This document shows positions 16,749 through 25,593 of a DNA stretch of 64,000 nt, one piece after another. Position 1 is the first letter of the stretch, and every line of letters starts with the position of its first letter. The notes under the pieces were generated by a model. That model was not told the DNA's origin. It saw nothing but the letters and a program-made list of their open reading frames with translations, and did not search any database. The position numbers and the translations under genes were made by a program. The DNA is from Streptomyces sp. SDr-06 (lineage in GTDB: Bacteria; Actinomycetota; Actinomycetes; Streptomycetales; Streptomycetaceae), in contig NZ_QOLA01000002.1 of NCBI RefSeq assembly GCF_003324565.1, positions 434,001-498,000 on the forward strand, given 5' to 3'.

Positions 16749-17428
16749 TCAAGGCGGTCGCGCCGGCGCTTGCGCCGTACCCAGGTGATCCAGCAGATCA
16801 CGGCGACCGCCAGGAGCGCGGCGATGTGCTCCTTGCCCGCGAGGTTGTTCTTGAGCGCCACCTCGACGACCATCGCCATCGCCACGGTCCCGGCCGTCCA
16901 GTACGCCCGGTAGCGCCAGCACACGTACACGGCGAGGGCGACGACGGCGGCCGACGGGCCGGTGTCGACCATCTTCGCGGCGGAGGCGGGCAGCCCGAAC
17001 ACGCTGTCCGGGCCGATGTGGATGCCCACCCGCGCGTACAGGGTGCCGGCCAGCGTCGCCGCGTACGCGATGAGCAGCATCCGGCCCCGGCCGATGCAGA
17101 TCTCCGCGATGCCGAAGACGAGCAGCACCTGGACGAGCGCGCCCCACACCGGCAGGTCGAGGGCCGGCACGAAGAGCGAGAGCGGGGTGCGCACGAGCGA
17201 GATCCACAGCGGGTACTCGGCCTTCACCGAGCCCACGATCTGCACCGGCCGAAAACCCCAGGACTGGTTCTGGATGATCTGGAAGACCGAGGTGAGGGCG
17301 ACCGCGGAGAGGGTGAGCGGAATAGCCCGCCAGCGCTGCGTGCGCACCGCGTACTTCACGGTCCTGAACAGGGGCCCCCACTCGCGCGCCGCGAACCGGC
17401 GCGCGAACCCCTTCCCCGAGCCGCTCAT
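16697..17428 (-). CDS. rhomboid-like membrane protein
   Basis: A 243-residue polytopic protein. A GPS motif at about Ser157 (DTGPSAAVV) and a His near residue 200 (GKEHIAALL) lie in hydrophobic segments, in the arrangement of the rhomboid Ser-His dyad. The canonical GxSG is altered to GPSA, so activity is uncertain. The start ATG overlaps the stop of the upstream lysyltransferase-like gene (ATGA), making the two a coupled pair. The tail is very basic (RRKRRRDRLDQGRR) and overlaps the convergent gene by 52 nt. An alternative is a scaffold without protease activity. Confidence 0.6.
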   Translation of the reverse strand: MSGSGKGFARRFAAREWGPLFRTVKYAVRTQRWRAIPLTLSAVALTSVFQIIQNQSWGFRPVQIVGSVKAEYPLWISLVRTPLSLFVPALDLPVWGALVQVLLVFGIAEICIGRGRMLLIAYAATLAGTLYARVGIHIGPDSVFGLPASAAKMVDTGPSAAVVALAVYVCWRYRAYWTAGTVAMAMVVEVALKNNLAGKEHIAALLAVAVICWITWVRRKRRRDRLDQGRRTGSLSGAPPIQS

Positions 17429-19194
17429 CTCTGGGATTCCAGATGCCTGCGGTGCAGCCACTTGGGCAGCCCCGGGGCCTCCAGGAACCCTTCGGCGCGC
17501 GCGGACGCGATGGCGATGCGTGGCAGGTCTGCACTCTTCTCGAACAACGTGAACCGCGGCTCCCAGATCGGCCGGTACTTGGCATTGGACCGGTAAAGGG
17601 ACTCGATCTGCCACCAGCGGGAGAAGAAGCTGAGGAGCGAGCGCCACAGCCTCAGCACGGGTCCTGCCCCGAGCTTCGAGCCGCGCTCGAAGACGGAACG
17701 GAACATCGCGAAGTTCAGTGAGACCTGAGTGATCTTGATCTCCTTGGCGCGCTGCAGGAGTTCGATCACCATGAACTCGATCAGGCCGTTCTCGGAGTCG
17801 CGGTCACGGCGCATCAGGTCGAGCGAGAGCCCGTGGGGGCCCCACGGCACGAAGCTGAGCAGCGCCCTCAACTCGCCCTCGCCGTCGAAGCATTCGAGCA
17901 TCATGCACTGGCCGTCGGCGGGGTCGCCGAGCCGGCCGAGTGCCATGGAGAAGCCGCGTTCGGTGGCGCCGTCGCGCCAGTCGTCGGCCTTGCGCAGGAG
18001 TTCGTCCATCTCCTGGGCAGGGATGTCCGCGTGACGGCGGATCCGCACCTCGTACCCGGCCCTCTTCACCCGGTTGTACGCCTGGCGCACGGTCCGCATC
18101 GCGCGGCCCTCCAGGGTGAACTCGGCGGTCTCCACGATCGCCTCGTCGCCCATCTCCAGGGCGTCCAGGCCGTGCCGGGCGTAGATCTGCCCGGCCTCCT
18201 CGCTCGCGCCGGTCACGGCCGGGATCCAGCCGTGCTCCCGTGCCTCGGCCAGCCAGGGCTCGATCGCGCCCGGCCAGGCCTCGGGGTCGCCGATCGGGTC
18301 GCCGGAGGCCAGCGAGACGCTGTTGATCACGCGGTAGGTGACGGCCGCCTTGCCGGTCGGCGACCAGATGACGGCCTTCTCGCGGCGCAGCGCGAAGTAG
18401 CCCAGCGAGTCGCGCTCGCCCTGCTTGTCGAGCAGCGCGCGCAGCTTCTCCTCGTCCTCGACGGTGAGCGGGTCGACGGCCTTGCGGTTGCGGAAGGCGG
18501 CGTAGAGGACGGCGATCAGGAGCAGCGTGGCCAGGACGTTGATGGTGACGTTGACCCAGCCCGGTGTGGTGATGCCCTGGGTGTGCCGGTCGTCGGGGAC
18601 CAGGAACACGAGCCGCATCACGCCGTAGCGCCACCGCTCGAGGAAGGTCGAGTGGTCGGTGCCGTCGTACGTGTTGGTCGCGCTGACCAGGACCGCCGCC
18701 ATCAGCGAGGTGATCAGCAGGCCGCCGACGGCGGTGACCACCGCGGCCAGCGGGTTGGAACGGTCGCCCTTGGCGTAGAACTCGCGGCGGCCGAGCAACA
18801 GCGCGAGCACGAAGGCCGCGGTCAGCCCGAGCGAGATCCAGTTCTGGGCGTAGCGGTGGATGTCCGGGAAGACCATGGCGAACGCGAACAGGGCCAGGAA
18901 GAGCCCGGCGAGCACGATGTTGAGGATCCAGGCGGCCCGCTTGCGCCGGCGCATGGTGACGGCGAGGAACAGCGTGACGACGCCGGAGGTGAAGCCGGCT
19001 TCGAGCAGATACGGCGTGAAGTAGTCGTCCGTGTTGTGCCGCCGAAGCCCCTGGCCGAGGGTGACCCATACGGCGCTCAGGAAATTGATGAACGTCACGA
19101 TGCGCAGGTACCAGACGGCGAACGCCGCGCTGCGTCGCGACCGGGCGGTGCTCCGGTTCGTTCCTTCGGTGGTGCTCAAGCGGACTTCTCCCAT
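17425..19194 (-). CDS. phosphatidylglycerol lysyltransferase-like protein (MprF/LysX C-terminal type, DUF2156)
   Basis: Predicted to transfer an aminoacyl group from tRNA to phosphatidylglycerol, which lowers surface negative charge. The 589 residues comprise about six N-terminal membrane segments (to about residue 270) and a C-terminal soluble domain with the DUF2156 layout: EEKLRALLDKQGERDSLGYF, TYRVINSVSLASGDPIGDPE, and a second GNAT-like half ending near NAKYRPIWEPRF. The start is uncertain: ATG 19194 lacks a ribosome binding site, whereas TTG 19179 has GGGAGAAG seven bases before it. It is coupled to the rhomboid-like gene downstream. Confidence 0.82.
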   Translation of the reverse strand: MGEVRLSTTEGTNRSTARSRRSAAFAVWYLRIVTFINFLSAVWVTLGQGLRRHNTDDYFTPYLLEAGFTSGVVTLFLAVTMRRRKRAAWILNIVLAGLFLALFAFAMVFPDIHRYAQNWISLGLTAAFVLALLLGRREFYAKGDRSNPLAAVVTAVGGLLITSLMAAVLVSATNTYDGTDHSTFLERWRYGVMRLVFLVPDDRHTQGITTPGWVNVTINVLATLLLIAVLYAAFRNRKAVDPLTVEDEEKLRALLDKQGERDSLGYFALRREKAVIWSPTGKAAVTYRVINSVSLASGDPIGDPEAWPGAIEPWLAEAREHGWIPAVTGASEEAGQIYARHGLDALEMGDEAIVETAEFTLEGRAMRTVRQAYNRVKRAGYEVRIRRHADIPAQEMDELLRKADDWRDGATERGFSMALGRLGDPADGQCMMLECFDGEGELRALLSFVPWGPHGLSLDLMRRDRDSENGLIEFMVIELLQRAKEIKITQVSLNFAMFRSVFERGSKLGAGPVLRLWRSLLSFFSRWWQIESLYRSNAKYRPIWEPRFTLFEKSADLPRIAIASARAEGFLEAPGLPKWLHRRHLESQR

Positions 19195-19273
19195 GAAACG
19201 CGATGATATGGGGGCAATGCGTTCCACAGCGGTCGCGGGGGGAGCCGAGGGCAGCCCCCGGCTCCGCCGCGGC

Positions 19274-20359
19274 TCACTCGTCGCCGCTCTCCTGCGCGCT
19301 CTCCGTGCGCGCATCGGTGCGCTCGGGCAGCTCCGCGGCCAGTGCGGCCGCGGCTTGTACGAGGGGAAGAGCGAGCAGTGCCCCGGTTCCTTCGCCCACT
19401 GTGACGCCATGATCGAGCAGAGGGTTGAGCGCCATCCGGTCCAGCGCCTTGGCCTGGCCCGGCTCGCCGCTCAACTGGCCAGCGAGCCACCAGTCCGGAG
19501 CCCGGAAGGCCGCACGCTGAGCCACCAGCGCACAGGCCGACGAGACGACCCCGTCCAGGATCACCGGCAGTCTGCGCACCGCACACTGCAGCAGGAAACC
19601 GGTCGTCGCGGCAAGGTCCGCGCCTCCCACGGCGGCCAGAAGTTCCAGCTGATCGCCGAGAACCGGCCGCGCCCGGCGCAGCGCGTCGCGGATCGCGGCG
19701 CACTTGCGCATCCACGCCAGGTCGTCGATCCCCGCGCCGCCGCGGCCGGTCACCACCGAGGCGTCCGTCCCGCACAGAGCCGCGATCAGCACTGCCGCGG
19801 GGGTGGTGCCGCCCACGCTGAGGTCGCCGAGCACCACCAGGTCGGTGCCGGAGTCGGCCTCCTCGTCGGCGATGCGCATGCCGAGCCGTACGGCCGCCTC
19901 CGCCTCCTCGACGGTCAGCGCGTCCTCGATGTCGATCCGGCCGCTGCCGCGCCGCACCCGGTGGCGTACGACGTCCTCGGGCAGCAGAGCGGGGTCGCAG
20001 TCCAGGCCCGCGTCGACCACGCGGACCGAGGCGCTTAGCCGCCGGGCGAGCACCGCGGCCGGGCTCGCGCCGTCCAGGACGGAGCGTACGAGCGTGTGCG
20101 CGGAGGCCGCCGGGCGGGCCGAGACGCCGAGCCCGGCCACGCCGTGGTCGCCCGCGAAGAGGATCACGCGGGGCCGCTGGAGGGCCCGGACCGGGTTGGC
20201 GCCCTGCGCCGCCGAGAGCCAGGTGGCCAGCTCGTCGAGCCGGCCGAGCGCGCCGGGCGGCACGGTCAGCCGCTCCCGGCGTTCCTCGGCGTCCCGCCGC
20301 ACACCGTTGTCGGGGCGTTCGATCAGATCGGAGAAGTCGTCCAGGTTCAGCCTGCTCAT
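19274..20359 (-). CDS. cobT: nicotinate-nucleotide--dimethylbenzimidazole phosphoribosyltransferase
   Basis: Makes alpha-ribazole phosphate for the lower ligand of cobalamin. The 361-residue protein has the family landmarks: PPGALGRLDELATWLSAAQG near the N-terminus, VILFAGDHGVAGLGVSA, VVLGDLSVGGTTPAAVL, and EPGQAKALDRMALNPLLDHG followed by VGEGTGALLALPL, whose Glu is the catalytic base. The short C-terminal tail after residue 345 is acidic and probably unstructured. It lies 30 nt downstream of the cobU-like gene on the same strand, so the two are probably one transcript that supplies substrates to CobS. Confidence 0.95.
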   Translation of the reverse strand: MSRLNLDDFSDLIERPDNGVRRDAEERRERLTVPPGALGRLDELATWLSAAQGANPVRALQRPRVILFAGDHGVAGLGVSARPAASAHTLVRSVLDGASPAAVLARRLSASVRVVDAGLDCDPALLPEDVVRHRVRRGSGRIDIEDALTVEEAEAAVRLGMRIADEEADSGTDLVVLGDLSVGGTTPAAVLIAALCGTDASVVTGRGGAGIDDLAWMRKCAAIRDALRRARPVLGDQLELLAAVGGADLAATTGFLLQCAVRRLPVILDGVVSSACALVAQRAAFRAPDWWLAGQLSGEPGQAKALDRMALNPLLDHGVTVGEGTGALLALPLVQAAAALAAELPERTDARTESAQESGDE

Positions 20360-20389
20360 TTGCCGAACAGTACCGCCAGCGCGCCCGCC

Positions 20390-21586
20390 TCAGCCGCGCA
20401 GTGTGAGCGCCTGCCCCGCGACGACGAGCAGGACCTGCTCGCACTCGGCCGCGAACGCCGCGTTCAGGCGCCCCAGTTCGTCCCGGAACCGCCGTCCCGA
20501 CGAGGTGGCCGGCACGACGCCGGAGCCCACCTCGTTGCTCACCGCGACCAGCGTCCGCGAGGTGCCCCGGACCGCCGCGACGAGTTCCGCCGTACGTTCC
20601 TTCAGCGCGCGCTCGCCGCCGGCCGCCCACTTCTCGTCGTCCCACGCGCCGACCCGGTCCATCGCGTCGGTCAGCCACAGCGCCAGACAGTCGACCAGGA
20701 GCGGCGGCCCGGGCTCCTCCAGGAGCGGGGCGAGCTCGCAGGTCTCCTCGGTGCGCCAGGAGGAGGGCCGCCGTTCGCGGTGCAGGCCCACCCGCGCGGC
20801 CCACTCCGCGTCGCCGTCCCGAAGTCCGCCCGTCGCGACGTACACGACCTGCGGGAAGGCGGCCAGACGCCGCTCGGCCTCCACCGACTTGCCCGAACGC
20901 GCGCCGCCCAGGACCAGCGTGCGGCGCGGCAGATCGGGCACCGCGTGGTACTCGCCGACGGTCAGCGTGGTGCCGTCGGGCACCGCACGCGCGCCGAGCG
21001 CCGCGAGCCGGCGCTCCAACTCCCGCCCGGGCGGCACGTCGTGGTCGAGGTGCACGGCGATCACGTCGGTGGCCGGGCCGATGCCGCCCGCCGCCCGCAG
21101 CCGCGCCAGCGCGTCGGGCCGCCCGGCGACATCGGCCACCACCATGTCGTACGGGCGCATCCCGGCGGCGCCCGCGGGAGCGCCGCCCGGGGGCAGGTAG
21201 AGCAGCCGCTCGCCCTCCGGCGAGGTCACCTCGTACCCCGTCCCCGGCGAGTCCAGCGGCACCGCGAGGACCCGGTGGCCGCTGATCAGGGTGAGCCTGC
21301 GGCCGTCCGGCACCCGCCCCGCCGCGGGCAGTCCGGCGGGCAGCTCCACGGCCGGCCCGTCGTGCGGATGGGTGAGCAGCACCTGCCGCACCCCGGCCAG
21401 GGTGTGCCCGGCCCGGGCCGCGGCCAGGGCCGCACCCGGGGTGAGGTCGAGCAGCAGCGCGCCGTCGACGAGCAGGGCGGTCGCGGCCCGCGCGTCGCGG
21501 CCGCGGGCCAGGGCGCACGCGGCGCAGGGACAGTCGGGGCGCGGCAGGCCGACGGGGGCCCCGGTGCCGAGGAGAGTCAGTTCCAC
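20390..21586 (-). CDS. cobU: MBL-fold domain fused to adenosylcobinamide kinase/guanylyltransferase
   Basis: A 398-residue two-domain protein. The C-terminal half (from about 215) is CobU, which phosphorylates adenosylcobinamide and transfers GMP. It has the P-loop GGARSGKS near 227-234, LLVDCLALWLTDAM, and SNEVGSGVVP. The N-terminal half is a metallo-beta-lactamase-like domain close to PhnP: it opens LLGTGAPVGLPRPDCPCAAC with a Cys cluster (19, 21, 24). Its metal motif is altered to THPHDG (His73, His75) in place of HxHxDH, so hydrolase activity is doubtful. The fusion suggests a phosphodiester-related step tied to B12 assembly. It is upstream of cobT. Confidence 0.88.
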   Translation of the reverse strand: MELTLLGTGAPVGLPRPDCPCAACALARGRDARAATALLVDGALLLDLTPGAALAAARAGHTLAGVRQVLLTHPHDGPAVELPAGLPAAGRVPDGRRLTLISGHRVLAVPLDSPGTGYEVTSPEGERLLYLPPGGAPAGAAGMRPYDMVVADVAGRPDALARLRAAGGIGPATDVIAVHLDHDVPPGRELERRLAALGARAVPDGTTLTVGEYHAVPDLPRRTLVLGGARSGKSVEAERRLAAFPQVVYVATGGLRDGDAEWAARVGLHRERRPSSWRTEETCELAPLLEEPGPPLLVDCLALWLTDAMDRVGAWDDEKWAAGGERALKERTAELVAAVRGTSRTLVAVSNEVGSGVVPATSSGRRFRDELGRLNAAFAAECEQVLLVVAGQALTLRG

Positions 21587-21665
21587 AGGGACGATCCTCC
21601 CGCGTCACCGGCCCTCTTGCGCGCCCGGTTACGCTGCGGGCAGCAACGTGACCCAGGAGGCGGAC

Positions 21666-21875
21666 ATGGCGTGGACGTGGCGTTTCGAGAAGTCGGACGG
21701 TACGGAGGTCGAGCCGGCGGTGGCGCCGGAGGAGTTCACGACCCAGGGGGACGCGGAGTCCTGGATCGGTGAGGTGTGGAAGGACCTGCTCGAAGGCGGG
21801 GCCGACCAGGTCTTCCTGTTCGAGGACGGCGCGAAGGTCTACGGCCCCATGAGCCTGCACGCCGAACAGGTCTGA
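21666..21875 (+). CDS. conserved small protein, unknown function
   Basis: A 69-residue acidic soluble protein (MAWTWRFEKSDGTEVEPAV start, then a short helix GDAESWIGEVWKDLLEGGAD and a beta hairpin VFLFEDGAKVYGPMSL). ATG at 21666 is preceded by AGGAGG with good spacing. No catalytic motif is visible. It is divergent from the cobU-like gene and convergent with the HtrA-like gene. I remember similar short proteins as common in streptomycetes, but no function. Confidence 0.75.
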   Translation: MAWTWRFEKSDGTEVEPAVAPEEFTTQGDAESWIGEVWKDLLEGGADQVFLFEDGAKVYGPMSLHAEQV

Positions 21876-21876
21876 C

Positions 21877-21915
21877 GGCCCGGCCGGGGGGCGCGGACGG
21901 CGCCCCCGGGCCCGG
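21877..21915. terminator. bidirectional terminator between convergent genes
   Basis: A GC-rich inverted repeat (GCCCGG and CCGGGGGGCG on the left, CGCCCCCGG and GCCCGGC on the right) with a short loop fills the 41-nt gap between the small protein gene and the HtrA-like gene. It is placed to stop both transcripts. Confidence 0.65.
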
Positions 21916-21916
21916 C

Positions 21917-23026
21917 TCAGATCTCGCCGAGGGTCACCTCGGCGGTCTTCTTCGCGCCGTCGCGCGTGTACGTCACCTGGACCTTCTGGCCCGGCTTGTC
22001 CGAGGCGAGGGCCTCGGTGAGCGAGGTGATGGACGTGATGTCGGTGTCGCCGAGCCGGACGATGATGTCGCCCGTCCTCAGGCCCGCCTTGGCCGCGGCG
22101 CCGGTCGCCGGGGCCTGGACGACCGCGACGCCCGCGGGCTGGTAGCCGGAGTCCACCACGGTGCGCCCGGTGATGCCGAGCGCCGCCCGCCCGGAATCGG
22201 TGACCTTGCCGCTCTTGATGATCTGGTCGGCGACCGTCTTCACCATCGACACCGGGATCGCGAAGCCGATGCCGGGCGCCGCGCTGCCGCCCATGTCCGG
22301 GTCGGTCGCGGCGAGCGTCGGGATGCCGATGACCTCGCTGTCCAGGTTGACCAGGGCGCCCCCGCTGTTGCCGGGGTTGATCGCGGCCGAGGTCTGCACC
22401 ATGTTGGCGATGGTGGCGCCGGTCCCGCCGCCGCCCTGGCCCTCGGAGACGGTCCGGCCGGTCGCCGAGACGATGCCCTGGGTGACGCTGGAGGACAGGC
22501 CCAGCGGGGAGCCCATCGCCAGGACGATCTGGCCCATCTCGACCTTGGCGGAGTCGCCGAACCTCGCGGCCTTCAGGCCGCTGGGCACCGAGTCCAGCTT
22601 GATCACGGCGAGGTCCTGCTCGGGATAGGCCGCGACCAGCCTGGCGGTGACCGCCGAGCCGCTGCCGGAGGTGGTCACCTTGAAGCTCCGCTCGGTGCCC
22701 ACGACATGGGCGTTGGTGACGATGTGCCCCTGGTCGTCGTAGACGATGCCCGAGCCGAGGCTGTTGGACGCGTCGATCTGCACGACCGACGGCAGCACGT
22801 TCTTGATCACACGCTGGTAGTCGCTCTGCAGGCTGTCGGTCCCGCCGGAACCGTTGCGCTGGGCCGCCGAGGGGCTGGAGGAACTCGCCGACGGGCTCGG
22901 CGACGCCTTCCCCGCCGCGGTGGAGCCCGTGTCCGAACAGCCGCCGAGGAGAGCGGCGGTGGCGACGGCCGCGGTCAGGGGCAGCAGCGCACGGCGCACC
23001 CGGCCGGGGCGAAGAGATGCATCCAT
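21917..23026 (-). CDS. HtrA/DegP-like trypsin-PDZ serine protease, lipoprotein
   Basis: Extracytoplasmic quality-control protease. The 369 residues comprise a signal sequence with lipobox LLGGC (Cys30), a Ser/Gly-rich spacer to about 65, a trypsin domain with the triad His107 (TNAHVV), Asp138 (QDLAVI) and Ser221 (GNSGGAL), and one C-terminal PDZ domain (about 275-365, TGDIIVRLGDTDITSITSL). The catalytic residues are intact. Actinobacterial HtrA-type proteases usually have a membrane helix; lipid anchoring is the variant seen here. It is transcribed alone, with its own terminator shared with the convergent gene. Confidence 0.92.
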   Translation of the reverse strand: MDASLRPGRVRRALLPLTAAVATAALLGGCSDTGSTAAGKASPSPSASSSSPSAAQRNGSGGTDSLQSDYQRVIKNVLPSVVQIDASNSLGSGIVYDDQGHIVTNAHVVGTERSFKVTTSGSGSAVTARLVAAYPEQDLAVIKLDSVPSGLKAARFGDSAKVEMGQIVLAMGSPLGLSSSVTQGIVSATGRTVSEGQGGGGTGATIANMVQTSAAINPGNSGGALVNLDSEVIGIPTLAATDPDMGGSAAPGIGFAIPVSMVKTVADQIIKSGKVTDSGRAALGITGRTVVDSGYQPAGVAVVQAPATGAAAKAGLRTGDIIVRLGDTDITSITSLTEALASDKPGQKVQVTYTRDGAKKTAEVTLGEI

Positions 23027-23125
23027 GGCAGGAGTATCCCTTTGGTCCGATATGACGGCCTGTCGGAGCGCCCGATCAGGTACCGGGGGTCCCGGACCGG
23101 GACCCCATCGGCGGATACCCCTGCC

Positions 23126-23899
23126 TCAGTCCCGTACGCCGAAGAGGTGCAGCAGCGCCGCGACCTGGCGGTAGGGGTCGGTGCGGCCGGCCCGGTCCTC
23201 GGCGGCGAGCAGCCGGTCCAGCTCGTCGGCGGGCGGCAGTTGGGCCTCGTTCGGCACGTTGTCGGTGAACACCCGCACCCCGTACCAGGCGTGCAGCGGA
23301 GCCGCGATCCCGTCGAGCGTGCGGGTCAGCACGGCCAGGCGGTCGGCCCGCACCGGCAGGCCGAGCCGGTTGGTGTACGAGTCGGTGTCGAAGGCCGCCA
23401 GGGCGCCGGGCCAGTCACCGGCGAGCCCGGGGCGCACGGCCAGCGCGTCGGCGTTGCGTACGAGCAGCGAGAGCAGGCCGCCTGGGGCGAGCATCCGGGC
23501 CAGGCCCGCGAGCATCGCGTCGGGGTCCGGGACGTACATCAGGACGCCGTGGCAGAGCACCACGTCGAAGGAGCCGGGCAGGAAGTGCACCCCGGTCTCG
23601 CGGCCGTCGCCCTCGATCAGGCGGACCCGCTCGCGGATGCCCTCGGGCTCGGTGGCCAGCGACTCGCGGGCCACCTTCAGCATCGCGGGATCGGATTCGA
23701 GGCCGGTCACCGAGTGCCCGGCGCGCGCCAGGCGCAGGGCCTGGGTGCCCTGGCCCATGCCGACGTCCAGGATCCGCAGGCGCTGGCCGACCGGGAAGCG
23801 GCCGGCTATCTGCTCGTCCAGCTGCCGGGCCACGAGTTCCTGGCGGACGATGTTGCGCAGCCCGCCGAGGCCCTTCAGCCAGGCGCCGGAAGCGCCCAC
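23126..23899 (-). CDS. SAM-dependent methyltransferase
   Basis: A class I Rossmann methyltransferase of about 257 residues. Motif I is ILDVGMGQGTQALRLA, followed by the acidic end of strand 2 (VTGLESD), LIEGDGRE, and motif IV region FDVVLCHGVLMYVPDP. The target is unknown. The start is ambiguous: GTG 23899 has no clear ribosome binding site, while CTG 23923 overlaps the TGA of the upstream gene and has GGAGAG before it. Translational coupling to the DUF3043 gene is therefore likely. Confidence 0.82.
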   Translation of the reverse strand: MGASGAWLKGLGGLRNIVRQELVARQLDEQIAGRFPVGQRLRILDVGMGQGTQALRLARAGHSVTGLESDPAMLKVARESLATEPEGIRERVRLIEGDGRETGVHFLPGSFDVVLCHGVLMYVPDPDAMLAGLARMLAPGGLLSLLVRNADALAVRPGLAGDWPGALAAFDTDSYTNRLGLPVRADRLAVLTRTLDGIAAPLHAWYGVRVFTDNVPNEAQLPPADELDRLLAAEDRAGRTDPYRQVAALLHLFGVRD

Positions 23900-23919
23900 G
23901 AACCCGGACGGATGGCCGC

Positions 23920-24516
23920 TCAGGGCCGCTCTCCGCGCTTGACCTGCGGCTTGGGCAGCCGCAGCCGACGCATCTGGAGCGTGCGCATCAGGCCGTAGGC
24001 GACGGCGCCCTTCTTCGGCTCGTCCGGGAAGCGGGCGGCCAGCGCCCGCCTGAGCCGGAAGGCGAGCCCGATCGAGTCGAGCACGATCAGCACGATCACG
24101 ACGAGCCACAGGAGCAGCGAGAGGCTCTGCAGGCTGCCGACGCGGATCATCGAGAGGACCAGGATGATCACCGCGAGGGGCAGGAACATCTCGGCTACCG
24201 AGTACCGGGAGTCGACGAAGTCGCGGACGTACTTGCGCACCGGGCCCTTGTCACGGGCCGGCAGGTAGCGCTGGTCGCCATTGGCGAGCGCCTCGCGCTG
24301 CTTGGCCATGTCGACCCGGCGGGCCTCGCGCTGGCGCTTGGCGGCCTCCTTGCGGTCGGTCGGCACGGTCGAGGCACGGCGGCGCTGGGTCTGGGCCTCA
24401 CTCCGCTTGGGAGTGGGGCGCCCCTTGGGGGCCTCGGGGTCACGGGGCGCTTTGGAGAGGTCCGCCGTCACCTTGTCGGTGGGGGCCTTCTCTGCGTTGG
24501 AACGGCTACGGAACAC
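23920..24516 (-). CDS. DUF3043 membrane protein
   Basis: A 198-residue protein with a charged N-terminal half (about 1-95, rich in Lys, Arg, Pro; TPKRSEAQTQRR, RKEAAKRQREARR), a conserved DQRYLPARDKGPVRKYVRDF segment and then two transmembrane helices (about 105-155). This arrangement is DUF3043, widespread in actinobacteria with no assigned role. I use GTG 24516 (VFRSRSN), the usual start of homologues as I recall them; TTG 24525 is possible. Its 3' end adjoins or overlaps the methyltransferase gene. Confidence 0.82.
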   Translation of the reverse strand: MFRSRSNAEKAPTDKVTADLSKAPRDPEAPKGRPTPKRSEAQTQRRRASTVPTDRKEAAKRQREARRVDMAKQREALANGDQRYLPARDKGPVRKYVRDFVDSRYSVAEMFLPLAVIILVLSMIRVGSLQSLSLLLWLVVIVLIVLDSIGLAFRLRRALAARFPDEPKKGAVAYGLMRTLQMRRLRLPKPQVKRGERP

Positions 24517-24779
24517 AATCCCCAAGGGTACGGGGTACCCGGCATGGACCCCAGGCCGGTGGGGAACGATCCCACAACGCCTTGCGTCTGTAGGAGCGGG
24601 CGATGCACGGTTCCCCGAGGTTCACCTACTCCTTGCGCCGGACCGGCGCGGGACGCAGTCGTCCTTGGGGATGAGCGCATCGGCGCCCGAACAGTGCGGT
24701 AATGGATGCAGGGCCCGTACTGTGGGTCCTGTTGCAGCAGCTGGAGCTGGAGTCCGTCAGAAGGGGGCGCGCGAAGCCC

Positions 24780-25574
24780 ATGAGCGGTGTCATGAAGCGT
24801 ATGGGGATGATCTTCCGCGCGAAGGCGAACAAGGCCCTTGACCGGGCCGAGGACCCTCGCGAGACCCTCGATTACTCGTACCAGAAGCAGCTTGAGCTGC
24901 TCCAGAAGGTGCGCCGGGGCGTCGCCGACGTGGCGACCTCCCGTAAGCGTCTGGAGCTGCAGCTCAACCAGCTCCAGAGCCAGTCCTCCAAGCTGGAGGA
25001 CCAGGGGCGCAAGGCCCTCTCGCTCGGCCGTGAGGACCTGGCCCGCGAGGCCCTGTCCCGCCGGGCGTCGCTGCAGCAGCAGGTCACCGACCTGGAGACG
25101 CAGCACCAGACGTTGCAGGGCGAGGAGGAGAAGCTCACCCTCGCGGCCCAGCGCCTCCAGGCCAAGGTCGACGCCTTCCGCACCAAGAAGGAAACGATCA
25201 AGGCGACCTACACCGCGGCCCAGGCCCAGACCCGCATCGCCGAGTCCTTCTCGGGCATCTCCGAGGAGATGAGCGACGTCGGCATGGCCATCCAGCGGGC
25301 CGAGGACAAGACCGCGCAGCTCCAGGCGCGGGCCGGCGCGATCGACGAACTGCTTGCCTCGGGCGCCCTCGACGACCAGTCGGGGCTCGCCAAGGACGAC
25401 ATCCAGACCGAGCTGGACCGGCTGTCCGGTGGTACGGATGTAGAGCTGGAACTGCAGCGGATGAAGGCCGAGCTGATGGGTGGCGGAGCCAACGGGAAGC
25501 AGGCCATCGAGGGCGGCGCCGCCGCTCCTCAGGACAAGGCCCCGCAGCAGAGCCCGCGCTTCGACAAGCAGTGA
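24780..25574 (+). CDS. pspA: phage shock protein A / IM30 family protein
   Basis: Peripheral membrane protein that protects envelope integrity. The 264 residues are almost wholly helical coiled coil, beginning MKRMGMIFRAKANKALDRAEDPRETLDYSY, the standard PspA/Vipp1 opening including the amphipathic first helix. Heptads run to about residue 225, and a Gly/Ala/Gln-rich tail follows. ATG 24780 is chosen; ATG 24792 (MKRMG) is also possible and has the same helix. The frame is open upstream to 24702 but lacks similarity there. The gene is followed by pspAA and a two-component system. Confidence 0.93.
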   Translation: MSGVMKRMGMIFRAKANKALDRAEDPRETLDYSYQKQLELLQKVRRGVADVATSRKRLELQLNQLQSQSSKLEDQGRKALSLGREDLAREALSRRASLQQQVTDLETQHQTLQGEEEKLTLAAQRLQAKVDAFRTKKETIKATYTAAQAQTRIAESFSGISEEMSDVGMAIQRAEDKTAQLQARAGAIDELLASGALDDQSGLAKDDIQTELDRLSGGTDVELELQRMKAELMGGGANGKQAIEGGAAAPQDKAPQQSPRFDKQ

Positions 25575-25593
25575 CGAGCGGCAGGAGACGTTC

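Noticed and set aside
19176..21860. A minus-strand frame of 894 codons across cobT and cobU
   Set aside because: It is the wrong frame of the same strand as two recognised cobalamin genes; its sequence is Arg/Gly-rich without motifs.
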